From: Crocodylus rhombifer
Taxonomy: Eukaryota > Chordata > Crocodylia > Crocodylidae
DNA: 64,000 nt
Assembly: GCA_038503035.1 (NCBI GenBank)
Contig: JAVSML010000027.1
Location: 1,714,291-1,778,290, forward strand
Reading direction: 5' to 3'
Part shown: positions 26,300-38,150 of the stretch, piece after piece
How the letters are laid out: the number at the start of each line of letters is the position of its first letter
How positions within the stretch are numbered: position 1 is the first letter of the stretch
The notes under the pieces: model-generated
Database searches by the model: none
What the model was told of the DNA's origin: nothing
What the model saw: the letters and a program-made list of their open reading frames with translations, nothing else
Translations under genes and position numbers: made by a program

Positions 26300-27280
26300 T
26301 GAAGATACTCAGCATGATTTGCTATCCAGTCTTGGACTACTCCTCAGATCTGGGAAGTTGCAAACACAACGAGCTGTGCTCCATTTGTTAATTCATCTGT
26401 TATATTGTTTATTGTATATTTGTGTGTAAGGCTTCTGAGAAATAGATGTGTACAATAATTCATACAAAATGCCTCGGCATATCTTTGTGCTGATTCTGAA
26501 TGTTGCATTCACAAAATTACCAAGAACCCAGATGACGCAATGCATTAATCTAGTGTAATTTTTGCTATTATAATTTGTTGATCAGTTCTTCAAACAAGTT
26601 ACTCTAGTTCACAAGAAAAAGATTTTTTTTTTATATAAACTATGCTGTAAACAGCTTAAATATCTTGTTAATTTTTGGCACATCTTATTACTCTGGCAAG
26701 AACTGCTGCCAGATCAACAGCTGCATAAAACGAAAGGGTTTTTGCAAACCACAGGCACTCACAGATTATTCAGATATCATCTTGCACTGGCCTTAAGATG
26801 GCCTGTTAGTTCAAACCCTAAAAATAAACAGCTATTAATCACCTAATGGCAACATGAGTTGACCAGCACTTACGACTGCCTAGACCTCAGCCTAACCTTA
26901 TTCAATAGGTTGTCTCATGTTTTCTGTCACCCTGGATAAGAGGCAGTTTGCAGCCAGGCATTCCTTTAGAAAAAGACAGTTACAAGCTTAACAAAATGTT
27001 TAAAATAACCTCAATAACTCCTCTCAGTGCTGAGCTATAGCTTAAAACATGTAGCATCAAACAATAGCTGGCTTTGTCAGCAGCCTTTGCAGAACAGGCT
27101 AATAGGCTTCAAGATTTTCCAGTGAAACTAAAGAATAAGTAAGAGCCTCCAAAAGCTTTGTTTTGTTGTGTGGGTGTTAATCAAAAAGTAGCCTTTTGGT
27201 GGGCTCTCATTCCTCACAAAAGATGTTTACTTTGACAGTAATCAAAGAGAAAAACTGTGCAACTCAAATGGCAACTTAGC
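26300..27280. promoter_or_regulatory. Candidate conserved non-coding elements, intronic cluster
   Basis: Nearly 1 kb without repeats or long simple tracts. TGACAG cores occur at 26934-26939 (as CTGTCA) and 27233-27238, with many ATTA cores and the ordered, information-rich texture typical of vertebrate enhancers. It may be two elements split by the A/T tract near 26.63 kb. Not verified by alignment. Confidence 0.35.
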
Positions 27281-27524
27281 TTTTCACCACCATCTTTTCA
27301 AACCCTTGTACCTAGCAAACTCTTGTAGTGGCTGGCCTGGAGATTTAAGCTGTAGAGGTCAGATGACTAGCAACTAAATCATGTGTGGTAGGAAAAAGTA
27401 GATCTGCCACACTGGACAGATTGCTTTGTATGGCATATATTAATGTGTTTTGCAAATGTATGCTGCAGGCAGGCAAAGCCTTGGATGAACACTCCATAGA
27501 ATAAAGTTTTCTTAGACTGGAATA

Positions 27525-27544
27525 TGACTGACTGACTGACTGAC
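27525..27544. repeat. (GACT)n microsatellite
   Basis: About five tandem TGAC units. Confidence 0.85.
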
Positions 27545-28559
27545 AGTACAGAACATGTGCATGCAAGTCCAGTAAAAAAATATTTGCAAGTCAGCTTAAA
27601 ATATTTTCTCACAGTTCTGCTGCAAACTGTGCACCTTGGATTATTGTGTTCAGGGTTTACATATCATTTTTTAGCCTTCTGACCATCCTGTCATTATCAC
27701 CGCTTATACTGGGTCCCATACTAAACTACCTGAAATACAAACCATACCATGAGTTGACATAGATACAACATACATTACATTTCTATTTTAAGTATTCATT
27801 TAGACCTGAAGCCAAGTTTCTAGGTGAAGGTCTAGGCTTTGCTCAGCCCTTCATTTGGGACATCCTCTTCACCTACAGGCCTTCCTTTCTTTTCCTTCCT
27901 TTCCAGAGCCAATTAACTGTACAGGAGAGTAGAAATAGGTAGCATCCTCCAAAACAAGTGCCATTATTAGTGTATCTTCCATTATAGCCAATGGAATGGC
28001 TACACCCATCATGCATTACAATTTGACACAAGCATAAGGATTACAACTTTCACTGACACAGCTGGCCCCCAAATGCTTTTTTTCCCTTAGAAAATCTTCA
28101 TTTAATTTCTCAGAAATGTATTTGTGCCATGTTACATTCTCATAGTCTAGGCCCCAGACCTGCAAGAGGCTTAAGATACACAGAAGGGGCTACTTGCACA
28201 GGTCACCTTTACCAGATAAAGAGCCGGGTATCTTTGATGCTATTTCTGTAAAGCATGTGTTTAGCCCTGAAGTCACTGGAACTTGAATGCATCCTTTGCT
28301 GATTCAGGAGCTAACCAAGCAAACTTGAAAACAGTAGTGAGTATCTCAGAGAACTAACAACAAAACAATTTGCTTCAAAAATTTGACTGACTTGAACACC
28401 ACATTCAGAGTTTGTTCAGTAACCTCTTTTCTTAATATAAATTGTCCTTGAACCAGTATACCTTTCCTTTCTTATTTATGGAATCAGCCTTCCATTAAAA
28501 GCCTTGATCCTTGTAAATCTGTGTAACCTAGATACTATTTAAACACTGTTTTTAAAAGT

Positions 28560-29080
28560 TAATTTCCATGAGAACTATCTATAAAAGAAATCTGTCACTA
28601 AAGATTATAAAAATCCTTTGATTTGCCTGGAGAACTGTTTTCAGATTTGAATGAATCCCATAGGTGGATAATGTGTTTCGACAGTTTGTTTATTAAAAAT
28701 ATATTATGCAGCCAAAAGTTAAATTGTGTTTATAATATTTTTAATGACAGTGACTTACATAATATTGGTCTACTCTATTAATACATATTTAAGATTTGTG
28801 CAAAGCAAATAGTAAAATGTTTTTAACATGGTTCTTGCTATCCATATAAATATCACGACTTATTTTTATTTTTCAACTGCCTAAAACAATTAAATCGTCT
28901 TATAAGCTTGATGAAATGTGGCCAACAAAAATGCTTCATTTTGATTGATGCCTTCACAGCCTTATCACACAGATAAAAGGCTGCAAGTATAAACAAAAGC
29001 TCATTAAAATGTAATTGTATTCAACAGAGGCGTGACTACAGGGACAGGGATTGCCGTGTTAGCTTCCATCCACCTTCTTT
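28560..29080. promoter_or_regulatory. Candidate conserved non-coding element with PBX/HOX-type site
   Basis: Repeat-free and AT-rich but of high complexity. It contains TGACAG at 28745-28750 (MEIS core) and TGATTGAT at 28942-28949 (PBX-HOX composite half), followed by GATAA motifs near 28970. Lying in the CDIN1 last intron, it is the best-looking enhancer candidate in the window. No alignment or functional data are available. Confidence 0.4.
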
Positions 29081-29420
29081 CTCCTGACAACCCAAACATT
29101 CCACATCACATCCGTGTCTGCTCAGTGGAAACTGCTATGCCCTTTTCAGTTCAAGGAGAATACTCATTTCTAAATTACAAACCCCCCGCCCCTTGAAAAA
29201 CAGGAGCTCACAAGAAAAACAAGTATCTGTTGAAATCAAAGATAGCATTTCTGTTGACTTCAGTGAGAAGAGAATTTCATCCTAACTGCTATTGTAACAT
29301 AACAGGAAAAAGTAAATCTGGAGTTTTTACCTTCAGCAAGGCAATCCTGGATTATATATGAGTAAGCCATAAAATACTGCCAAATTGTTTGGATGAGGAG
29401 CTTGATATTTCACCCTCCGA

Positions 29421-29446
29421 AATCAATGGCAGGTTTGCCATTGACT
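29421..29446. repeat. Fossil palindromic repeat, 'caatggcaaa' type
   Basis: AATCAATGGCA and TGCCATTGACT face each other across GGTT. The surrounding sequence resembles an ancient amniote repeat with 'gacttcaatggg' motifs. Related relics may occur near 4590, 29250, 55235 and 56080. Confidence 0.35.
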
Positions 29447-32007
29447 CGGTACTATATGATCAGCTCTGAAATGACTTCCAGTTTTCCTAACTGCTCTCTT
29501 TTTATCAAGTTGCCACTATTTTAGTGCATATCAAATTAGTATGCTCCACTTTTTAAGCTGTGTTTACAAATCAACAAAGAATATTTGAAGTGTTTCAGAC
29601 CTACACTGCTTATTGCCTTATGAGGTTTCAACTAATCATAGATTTATAATGTGAACACATATACTCAGTCACTTTACTGGCTTTGCCTAGCATGAGAATT
29701 CAGATGATTTTTTTGTTTGATCTTTGGTTGATCCAGTGTCGGTAAAGCCAAAAGTATAAATCAGACAAATAAAAGTTTGAGGTACCATTATTATAGACTG
29801 CTTTGTCATAAGATAAGGAAATTAAAAAGAAGAAAAAGAAAGATGTAGACACATTTGTCAGTTTGTGCCAAGTTCAAGAGTATCTTCTTTTTATGTAAAG
29901 CTATTGTAATTTGGTGTTTAAAAAAATTGTTTATACACATGCATTCAGTCATGGCTGTCGTAATTTGGATGTTGTCAGACTAAACTTGAATTAGTGCTTT
30001 TTGAAAAAGTCTTCACTAATCGAAGTAAATCAGTCCCTGAGCAGTGGAAATTAAATCTCTGATAAGATATGCAGAGCCATATCACCAACAGGCATATAAA
30101 CTTGCTTTAGGGAAGTTAGTATACTGGTGCCAGTGTACATCAACTGAGAATCCAGGCTGCAGCTTTTGGCTTACTAGTGCATACTCTGCCCACACCAATT
30201 CCTTCCAGTTAGAAGTATGACAGTGTGAGAAATGTAAGCTTTAGACCTTATGGCACTGAAAAGAGTATAGTGAAATCGATGCCCAATTCTCAGATATCTG
30301 GAGTCTGTTATGCCCTTTGCTATGACCACTGTTCATGAGCTTTCAAATATGCAATTTATATAGCATCTAATAAGTTATTTCTTTTTTATATTTATTATTT
30401 TGTTAGAATCATTTGCAAAATGCTAAATCACTCAAAAATATCCCAGGGTATGAGTCCAGTACTTTTAGAGTAGTATATTAAAATTTGCCTTGAAATATGC
30501 ATAGTTCTCACTTTCCTGATGAAATATTCTATTGAGTCTGGCAGATTGTCCTGTAATTTCCTTTCTTAAAAAAAGTTTCAGATATATCTTTCTGTTCTGC
30601 TTAAGTATCAGGCATCCACAATAATGCCTCTTAGCCACACAGAGAAGCCTCAGGTAGGGAACAAATCCAGTTTTGTAACTTCTTTGCATCATTAGGCTGG
30701 CACTGCAAAGCAGGAGTCAGGATACTTTTGGGATATTCAGATAGGCTACAACATCAGCATCTCATCTCATCAATAAATATGACCTGAAGATAGACTTAAA
30801 CCCTGATATTATGCGAATGCTTAGCTGTTCCAATCATACACATGCATAAATATACACACTAAATATAAACATACATCTGTCCGCATTTCACTATGGGAGT
30901 CTTTTCAAACAAAAAAACTTTACATACATACAGCATAAAAGCTATCTATAACAAATAAGCTGGCTAAATAAACAAGGTGAAGGTTTATTTAAAAACAATT
31001 GCAAGATGGCTTGCATTTTTGCTCAGTATTGAGCTCTGTGTTGAAAATACATTTTTCATAAAACCACATATAAGGCTTTTCAGTGGTGAAAGAATCAACT
31101 CCCAACAGCCACATGTCTAAGCACATTCTTAGAGGGTAACATGGACCCCACACACATTCCAGACAGAGAGAGAGGTTACTACAGAGTAGCAAAGTAAAAT
31201 GTGTGATATTTCTCCAGACTATTTTGTTAACTAAATAAGTCTCTTTTAAAAGTGGTTCAACTGAAGGACAAGTTAGACAGACTCACTCTGCTGATTTTTT
31301 TTTTAATGTGATTTCTTATGTTAAAATGAAAACTTTGCATCTAAAATTAGTAGTAAAAATGACAAGAGATTTTTAGGAAAGGAAAGAAACCATTTGGCCT
31401 CCTACTTGTTTTGAGTTGTCTAAATTTCTGCCGCCTGGGTTTTATTTTACTTTCTCTTACTGAAATTTCTCCCCGTGCCCTCCCCCCCGGCACAAAATTC
31501 AGTGTCTCAGGGCTTAAGTGCCAAGCTGCAGTGATGTAACTAAAAAAATTTTTTGAAGATTTTTTAAAAAGCAGCACAAAAGGCTGTGTGAATACTCTTA
31601 AATCAATATTGTACTGAATTGTTTATCTTAATTAGAAATAAGTTTAAACAAAATCAACTAAACTTCTGTTGAACTGAAAGAAGTATGTCTATGGGAATTT
31701 GCACCAGTTTAACCACCTCTTTAAAATTTAAGTTAACTCTCTGTATGCGATCAAGGACTCACCTGCATTTATTACTCTTTGAGTGAACTGTTCCCTTGAG
31801 TTACCTATTTACTCTTATCTTGATGGATTCAAAATGCTTATAACAAAATCCGTACCACAGTTAAAATGTTGCTGCTTGTGTTCCCTTTCTGCTTCCTGGA
31901 AGCCAGGCCATATTTATTTTTAAAAAAGAAAAACAAAAAAAACCAAAAATGAGCTTCACCAAAAAACAAAACAAAACAAAAAAAGGTGCAACTGCAGTTT
32001 CATGTTG

Positions 32008-32375
32008 GGGCTTTGGTTCCTTTACATTTAAAAAACCCCAACCTCCTCCCCTCTTAACCCCCCCCCCCAAAAACAATACTTTAAACTCGGTGTGCCCCTG
32101 TGCTGAGCCCAGAGCCTGCCCAAAAGAGGCTTTGTGTTAGTTTGACCCAGCTCACCCAGCGTCTGTATAATTCAGGCGCTTCAGCAGGGTGTTTTTGGCG
32201 CTTTTATCTAATAGCTGATTGAATCCCCTTTAGATAAAAGTGTCAAAAAGCCCTGCTGAAGTGTCTGATCGATACATACATTGAGTGAGCCGGGTCAAAC
32301 TAATGTGCTACCTCCTTTGGTAAAGTGTGGATTTTGGTTGTTTGTTTGTTTGTTTTCCACATCTGTCAGCAGCCC
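32008..32375. mobile_element. Harbinger-like hairpin MITE, copy 2
   Basis: Same family as 14608-14905. It shares 'gagcccag…tgcccaaaag', 'gacccagctc', and the paired arms 'gcgcttttatct' (about 32199-32210) and 'agataaaagtgtcaaaaag' (from 32232). The right end is the complement of GGGCTGCTGACAGATG. The left end GGGCTTTGGTTCC is degraded and carries an internal C-run and A-run. No clear target duplication. The two copies differ considerably, so the family is not recent. Confidence 0.65.
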
Positions 32376-32959
32376 TGGTTTCTCAAGGCATGCACTAATG
32401 TGAAACGAACCCAAAGAGAAAGGGCACACAAGAGCGTTAACCAAAACTGTGGAGGCTTGCACAAGCGTGCCGGACATTAGCAAAATCTGCTTCTGTACAT
32501 AGCTATGGAAGTCTAAAATCCTCTCGGTTCTCCTGAGCTGAACGTTCTCTACAAAGCAATCTTTCTTGCAGCCCAGAGATCTGTAGGACCTGAAATATTC
32601 CTAGTGGGATCTTCTGTAATAATAATGAAACCGTATTTTGCTTCCTAATCCAAAAATTTCTCTTGGAACTGTTAGGTTGGTCCTATTTTGTATAGCTTAC
32701 AAAGCAAGTGCTCTATCATTTGAGCTAATTTTCCTGTGTAAACCAAAGTTGTCAGCACTGGTCCCGAGAGGAAGGTTAGTCACCAATTTGTTAAACATTA
32801 TTATTAATCTATAAATAAGTTTTTAACTTTAGTCTATAATTTACAGTGTTGAGTTTTATTCTCCACCATGTCACATGTGTGACTTTGGAAAGTGCTTTGG
32901 AGGGAGTCAAATTAAAAAGGGTGGATCTTACTCCTAGCTTGCACCTCCCTACCTCATCC

Positions 32960-33360
32960 CCCTGCACAAAAAAGGTTAAATGTCTTTTCAAATTAAGGCA
33001 GCAGTAATTAACCACTGGCATTGTTTGTGATTTGCCAACTCTGCACATTAATGAGAGAGAAATTAGCGCTTAGCAGCAGGAGCTCTTGATAGTCAGTGGT
33101 AAATGCTTAATGTGCCAACAAGTTAATTTTGGTTTTAAGTACTCCACTTAAGTCTTTGGGTTTTTTAAAACATATTCTGCAAATTATCTCCGATAATACA
33201 TATTCTGTCTCTGCTACAAAGTCGCATTACAACGTATTGCACTAATACTGTTGAAAAAGATGTACCATGACTAGTTTTGGTGATTAATAAACGGTCTAAA
33301 AAGATTTAAAGGAACAGTTTCACAGGCAAAGAGAGGCTCTGGTCCCGCAGCTCACTCTAG
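32960..33360. promoter_or_regulatory. Candidate conserved non-coding element, intronic
   Basis: A repeat-free block with clustered homeodomain cores (CATTAATGAG, AAATTAGCGCTTAG, AGTTAATTTTGG). Assigned by texture only. Confidence 0.3.
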
Positions 33361-35299
33361 CAAGATGAACCCTCTTTAAACTATGACTTTACAGAAGAGT
33401 CACTTCTCAACCTGTTGCAAGTTGTGGACAATATTGTTGAAAAATAATTACACTGACAGCTCAACAAAAATCAGTTAAACAGTTTCTTTGAGTCGCCTCA
33501 GAAATGTCTGTTAGAATTAAATGTCATGATTTCACATAGTTGCAGTTTAAACATAGAGGCAAGTGCCTTTTACCATGTGGGTTTTCAGATTGCCACGGAG
33601 TGCAAACCCAGTCCTTCAGCAACAGAGAAGAGAAAACATGCTAACAACCAACAAGCATCCCATCTGACTTGCATAAAATAGCTAAAAATACAAAATGTAT
33701 TCTCTGTAGTGTGGGTTTATTTTAATTTTTTTTAGACAGAACTTACATGTTCCTTTGAAGTAACTGGTTTGAACACTTAATTACATTGTTAATACATTAT
33801 GTTGAGATTGTCACACGTAGTTTCTACCTCATGGTGGAGGGAGTATGTAGTTGAAAAATTGCAGCACTTTCTAAAGTGATGGGTTAAATATGCACACTTC
33901 CTTCGCCCCTAAAATGCAGCTCTCTCTGGAGTGGAGGGTAGTGACCATGAAACAATGCGTAGCAACACTATGCAACAGTTCTGGACAGTAGAATACCATG
34001 CCTAATTGAAACTGCAGGGGGAATCCACAGGCTTTCTTCTTCTTTGATGTCTGTTCCATTACAAGAACACATCAAATAGAGATTTCTATAATTCAGTGTT
34101 GGAAAGAAACCACCCTAATGAAGCTAGTCTGGCACTGCCACAGTTTAGAGTGCTTCCATTGTCTGCTAAGTGGACTTTTAAGTTATTGTGCATCCCCTGA
34201 CACACTTTTATTATAATTAAACATGAACAAAAATTGGCTACCATATTGGTGTGAGTACTGAGCACAGCTCTGTGTATAAACCATTATATGACATTCTATT
34301 GAACTTTTTCTTGTACATACAGTATCTAACAGCTCATCCTGCACTGTTGTTTTTGGCAAGTTGACTAGCATATAATAAATCACAGAAAGAAAAAGCTTTT
34401 TGGCCTAACGTTGTACAGACTGCTGTAATGTTAGACTAAGAAAGCGGTTCTGTTTTTAGACATCCTTTTACTAACCCAACATTCATAATTTATGATTTCA
34501 CTGTAAAATTCCTGCAACACTACACCAAAAGTAGTGCTGCCCTTTAATTAAGTGCTCTCAGTAGGAAAAACGTGAAACTGATGTGCAAAACATATCGCTG
34601 TACACGGTGATTGATAGTGATTACTTCTTTATGAACCCAGCCTGAAGGTCTGAACTTCCTGATGGGTAAAATAGTCCATGGGGCTACTTCCTGAGATTGC
34701 CTAGTGGGGATCAGTCAGTGTTAGTAATATCTGAGGAATTCCTCAAGCACATATTAGACGTTGCAGTAGAAACTTTTTTATGAACTGTGCCTTGTGCTAA
34801 TAATTACTTGCATAATCACTCACTGTAGATGGTATTTTAAAGACTTGTTGATCTTGATTGTACTGAAATCCACATCCTCTGCAACTTTATGTAAACCCAT
34901 GTATTTTTAATATCTAAATGTCAAAATGTAAAATAAATGGAGAGTAAAAGATAAGAAACTTCTGTAAGTATCACACAGTTACTAAATGTTATTACAAAGG
35001 CATGTAGGGGTCTGTTTTTACTACTAATGAGTTATACGTACAAAGTAATAGAACAATAAACTTTCTGCGTAAACTAAAACAATGCTAAATTTTTTGACAG
35101 CCTAAGGAACATTTTTTATTCATGGAATTGGATATTATTGAAATGTGTGAAATTGTGTGAAACCTGGAAAATTAAATGTAGTTAAAATATTCTGTCCAAT
35201 TTTGGAATGAAATTAACACGTGAATTACTTGTTTGTTTGGAAATGTAGTTTTTGTTTTTTGGTTTTTTCATTTTGTATGGGCATGATTCTTATGTTATA

Positions 35300-35320
35300 G
35301 TCTCCTTTTTTGTTTTATAG
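35300..35320 (+). promoter_or_regulatory. 3' splice site of the last CDIN1 intron
   Basis: A T-rich tract (about 35301-35316) runs into TTTTATAG, with the exon starting at 35321. A second TTATAG lies at 35295-35300 but has no good tract and would put extra bases in front of the conserved FGPGLV frame, so the downstream acceptor is preferred. Confidence 0.85.
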
Positions 35321-35456
35321 ATTTGGTCCTGGATTAGTCATCTATTGGTATGGTTTTATTGAAGAGCTAGACTGTCATCGGGAACGTGGCATCCTGCTAA
35401 AAGACTGTTTTCCTACTGACATTGTAACGCTGCGACACAGCATGGCTCAACACTGA
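35321..35456 (+). CDS. CDIN1: CDIN1 terminal coding exon (last 44 codons plus stop)
   Basis: CDIN1 (C15orf41) is a nuclear protein of the TPD/restriction-endonuclease-like fold family. It binds codanin-1, and its human mutations cause congenital dyserythropoietic anaemia type I. The exon follows a pyrimidine tract and TATAG acceptor ending at 35320. The first base completes a split codon (AG|A, Arg, if the previous exon ends in AG), after which the frame reads [18 protein letters not shown], then [20 protein letters not shown] and HSMAQH, with TGA at 35454-35456. The [11 protein letters not shown] block is the hallmark C-terminal strand-helix region of the family, and I recall human CDIN1 (281 aa) ending almost identically after an Asn-Arg at the junction. 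The tail here appears two residues longer than human. The exon is short because only the C-terminus is encoded; earlier exons lie outside the window. The match is from memory of the family, not from a search. Confidence 0.88.
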
Positions 35457-38150
35457 TGCTGGAAGAGAAGTTGGGAGGAAGAGGTGAATCCGGAAGCAAT
35501 TTTACTTTCCTGCAGTGTAAACTACTGGCAACATTCTGCCCTGAACTTCAGCTGAACTCTTGCTGCCCCTGATCGCACTACTACCTCTTTAGACAAACAT
35601 ATCAAGAGTTTCTGCTTTGCTTCAGACCTCTGTTGTTGTGAGCAGCCAAAAACTACAGACACAACCCACTCATTATCAGCTTTCTGTCTCTGTTGAACAG
35701 TTAGTTTACAGATAGTCATAATCTTTTTTTTCCTTCCGGATGGCTTCTCCTAGGGTTCTTAACAAAAGGAAAAATGCGGAGGCTGAAAGGTGTGACTTAC
35801 TGTTCTCCTCCCTGTTAGGAAGTCACCTTAGAAAAAGCCCTTCTATTATTCCATTCACAACCTTATTCCAAGTGTTAAAGATCCAGCTCAAAGATGCACA
35901 TAAGCCACAAAATCTGGTTATGGCTGTAACTCCATATTTTACACAAATATTGTACCTGTTTAGTGCAGTTTATATAGTCAGGGAGAACATCTCTATCATC
36001 TTGTTTGAATTCTGAATTTCCTGGCTTCTGTGCCATCAAGCCAGACTGTTACCACTATTTTAGTATAATGGTTGGTGTATGGACTACCTTAGTTTGTAAG
36101 GTTGCTTTTAAAAAAAAAAAGACTCTGAACTTAATTTTTTGAATGTTTTTTACAACTCCCCCCCCCACCCCTGCCAATCTGCCTTGTGTTTACCTATTTG
36201 GGAAATTCTGTGGCAGTAGCTTGTAAATGTGACTCTATGCCTTAAAAAATTTGATGGAACACATTGTCCTTTTTCAGCTTTTAACTTTTTCTAGAGAACT
36301 ATAGGTAAGAATCTTTTCCTTAATTGATGGTAGGCAGATAATTTGTCTAGAGCTTTTTCGGCAATATGATATGCAGTTTCCTGGCATGTGCAAGTCTAAA
36401 TCCAAAAGAACCATGTTCAGGAATTTTCCACTTAATTGACCTGTTCAGAGAATAATTTAGAGTTCAAGAAGGGGAACCAAAATGATAAACAGTGTTTCCT
36501 ACTGGACCAGTTCCTGGGTTGAGGAACTCATCTAAATGAACACCAGTCTCCTGAATGCTATTATTTCAGAGTCTTTCCTTCCTTCTAGGATTGCCAAGGT
36601 TGGAGGTGGTAGCCAACTCCCACTTTCTTTGAAATTGTGAAGACTCCTTTCTCAACTCTTCTCACAGAGGAAGCTAGTGTTCAACTCCAATTTGGCTCTC
36701 CCACCTAAAAGTTTGTCAGGTACTGCATCCCTTAAGGCCTATGGCCTCTTAAAAACTTGTTTCTAGTAATCCAATGGAGAACATAATCTTTTAGAAAGCT
36801 GAGAGAGGGAACATGTGTGCTTGCTGTTTCTGCATTAGTCAGCCCCAGAATCAAACAGAACTGTAGGCTCCATGTTGAGAAGCTTGTCTTCAGCAGTGAT
36901 AGCATTCAGAAACTGATAGAGAAGCTTTTTTGCATCCAAGAGATATTGAAATTGTGTACAGAATTTTAATCTACAATAAGATGGGCAGACAATAAGTATT
37001 AAGCCAGCATGAATCCCCCACATCCAGTTTTGACATCTGTAACTTTAGAACAATTCTACAACCTTAAATTTCAAATCTCAGTTTTACTCTCAACTTTCTG
37101 CCATGATTCAGCCTTAAGCTCATTTATAATGCTACATATCTTCATTGTTTTATTCCTAGGAAATAGCTTTAATATGTTTTGTTATGGAGACATGCTTGCA
37201 ATGTACCTTGAGTTAGCTGTGTGACAAAGATTGTTTTATTATCTTTGTATGTGTTAGTTTAGAAAGAAAAAAAATCCCTTTATTCAGACACCTGTAACTC
37301 ATTTATGTTAAACTATTTAAAGTATTGCACTTGTTTTATTTTTATCTGACAGGCTTTATGGATCTTCACATAAAGATACACAAAAACAGTCTGTAGAGTG
37401 TACCTTCCTGATGCTACACAGAAGCAGCATTTAGGGTGTTACTGCCCCTGGGACTTATATTTCTGGTTTAGGTTAGTGGCATGTGTAAAACCAAGAACAG
37501 AATAAAGTAGTAGTAATAATAGAACATTTTCCAGTAGGAAACTCTAAATTAATGATCATCTAAGTGAAATAGGTTTAAGGGCAAAACTGAATTTGCTTTA
37601 GCTAATGCATATGCTTTCTGTTGTATGAAATCATTTAAATCAGTCTTTATATGAGACACAAGTATGGCTTTTCTTTTTGAATAAATTAAATTTATCTGCA
37701 CAGATGTTGAAAACTCTGCTCAACCCCCATCAAAGCTTTGTTTTATTTGTCTTTACATTAAACAAATTTATGTGGAGGGTGCACAAATAAATAAGGTTAT
37801 GCTTGTATTTGTTTGTTTATTCCTGTACCCCATGCTGTGATATAACAGGTTGGAAGGTAATGTTGGTGTCCTTAATCAAAGCATGGTCCACGTCTTTATG
37901 TATAGCCTCTTTTAAAATCTTTGTATTGAAATGAGAATGAAACATGCCATAAAAATATATGTACTATACTAATTTTAGTTCCTTGTACTTCTTGAACAAA
38001 CCTTGCCATCACAAAAATTATCATACATTATGTCACTATTAAATGCTGGAAACATTTGTTTAAAATTAAAACTGCATTATTATTCCTAGTCTTATCTTGC
38101 ATTTGTGTTTTCTCAGTTAATCAAATGTAAACATCAATTTCAAGAATAAA
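35457..38150 (+). other. CDIN1: CDIN1 3' UTR and candidate poly(A) region
   Basis: Sequence after the stop codon. The first AATAAA hexamers I find downstream are at 37501-37506, 37680-37685, 37786-37791 (followed within about 30 bases by a TG/T-rich stretch, so the best downstream element) and 38145-38150. The true cleavage site cannot be chosen without transcripts, and the UTR may end earlier at a variant signal. The 91-codon frame at 35740-36015 lies in this UTR and shows no recognisable domain. Confidence 0.45.

Larger units (their letters stand above)
1..35320 (+). other. CDIN1: 3' portion of the last CDIN1 intron
   Basis: No other CDIN1 exon or other gene was recognised before 35321. 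The frames here are short and unconserved-looking. The intron is AT-rich and holds interspersed repeats, listed separately, plus repeat-free stretches that may be conserved non-coding elements. Stretches where I see nothing specific include about 1.4-4.2, 5.0-6.0, 8.5-10.2, 12.7-14.5, 14.9-16.0, 16.9-20.1, 21.4-25.0, 29.2-31.9 and 33.5-35.3 kb. The 5' end of the intron is outside the window. Confidence 0.75.

Noticed and set aside
27525..27544. GACT repeats as a possible array
   Set aside because: Simple tetranucleotide microsatellite without spacers, so not CRISPR-like.
35740..36015. 91-codon frame 280 bases after the CDIN1 stop
   Set aside because: In the 3' UTR. No continuation of CDIN1 and no domain; a readthrough or second gene is not supported.
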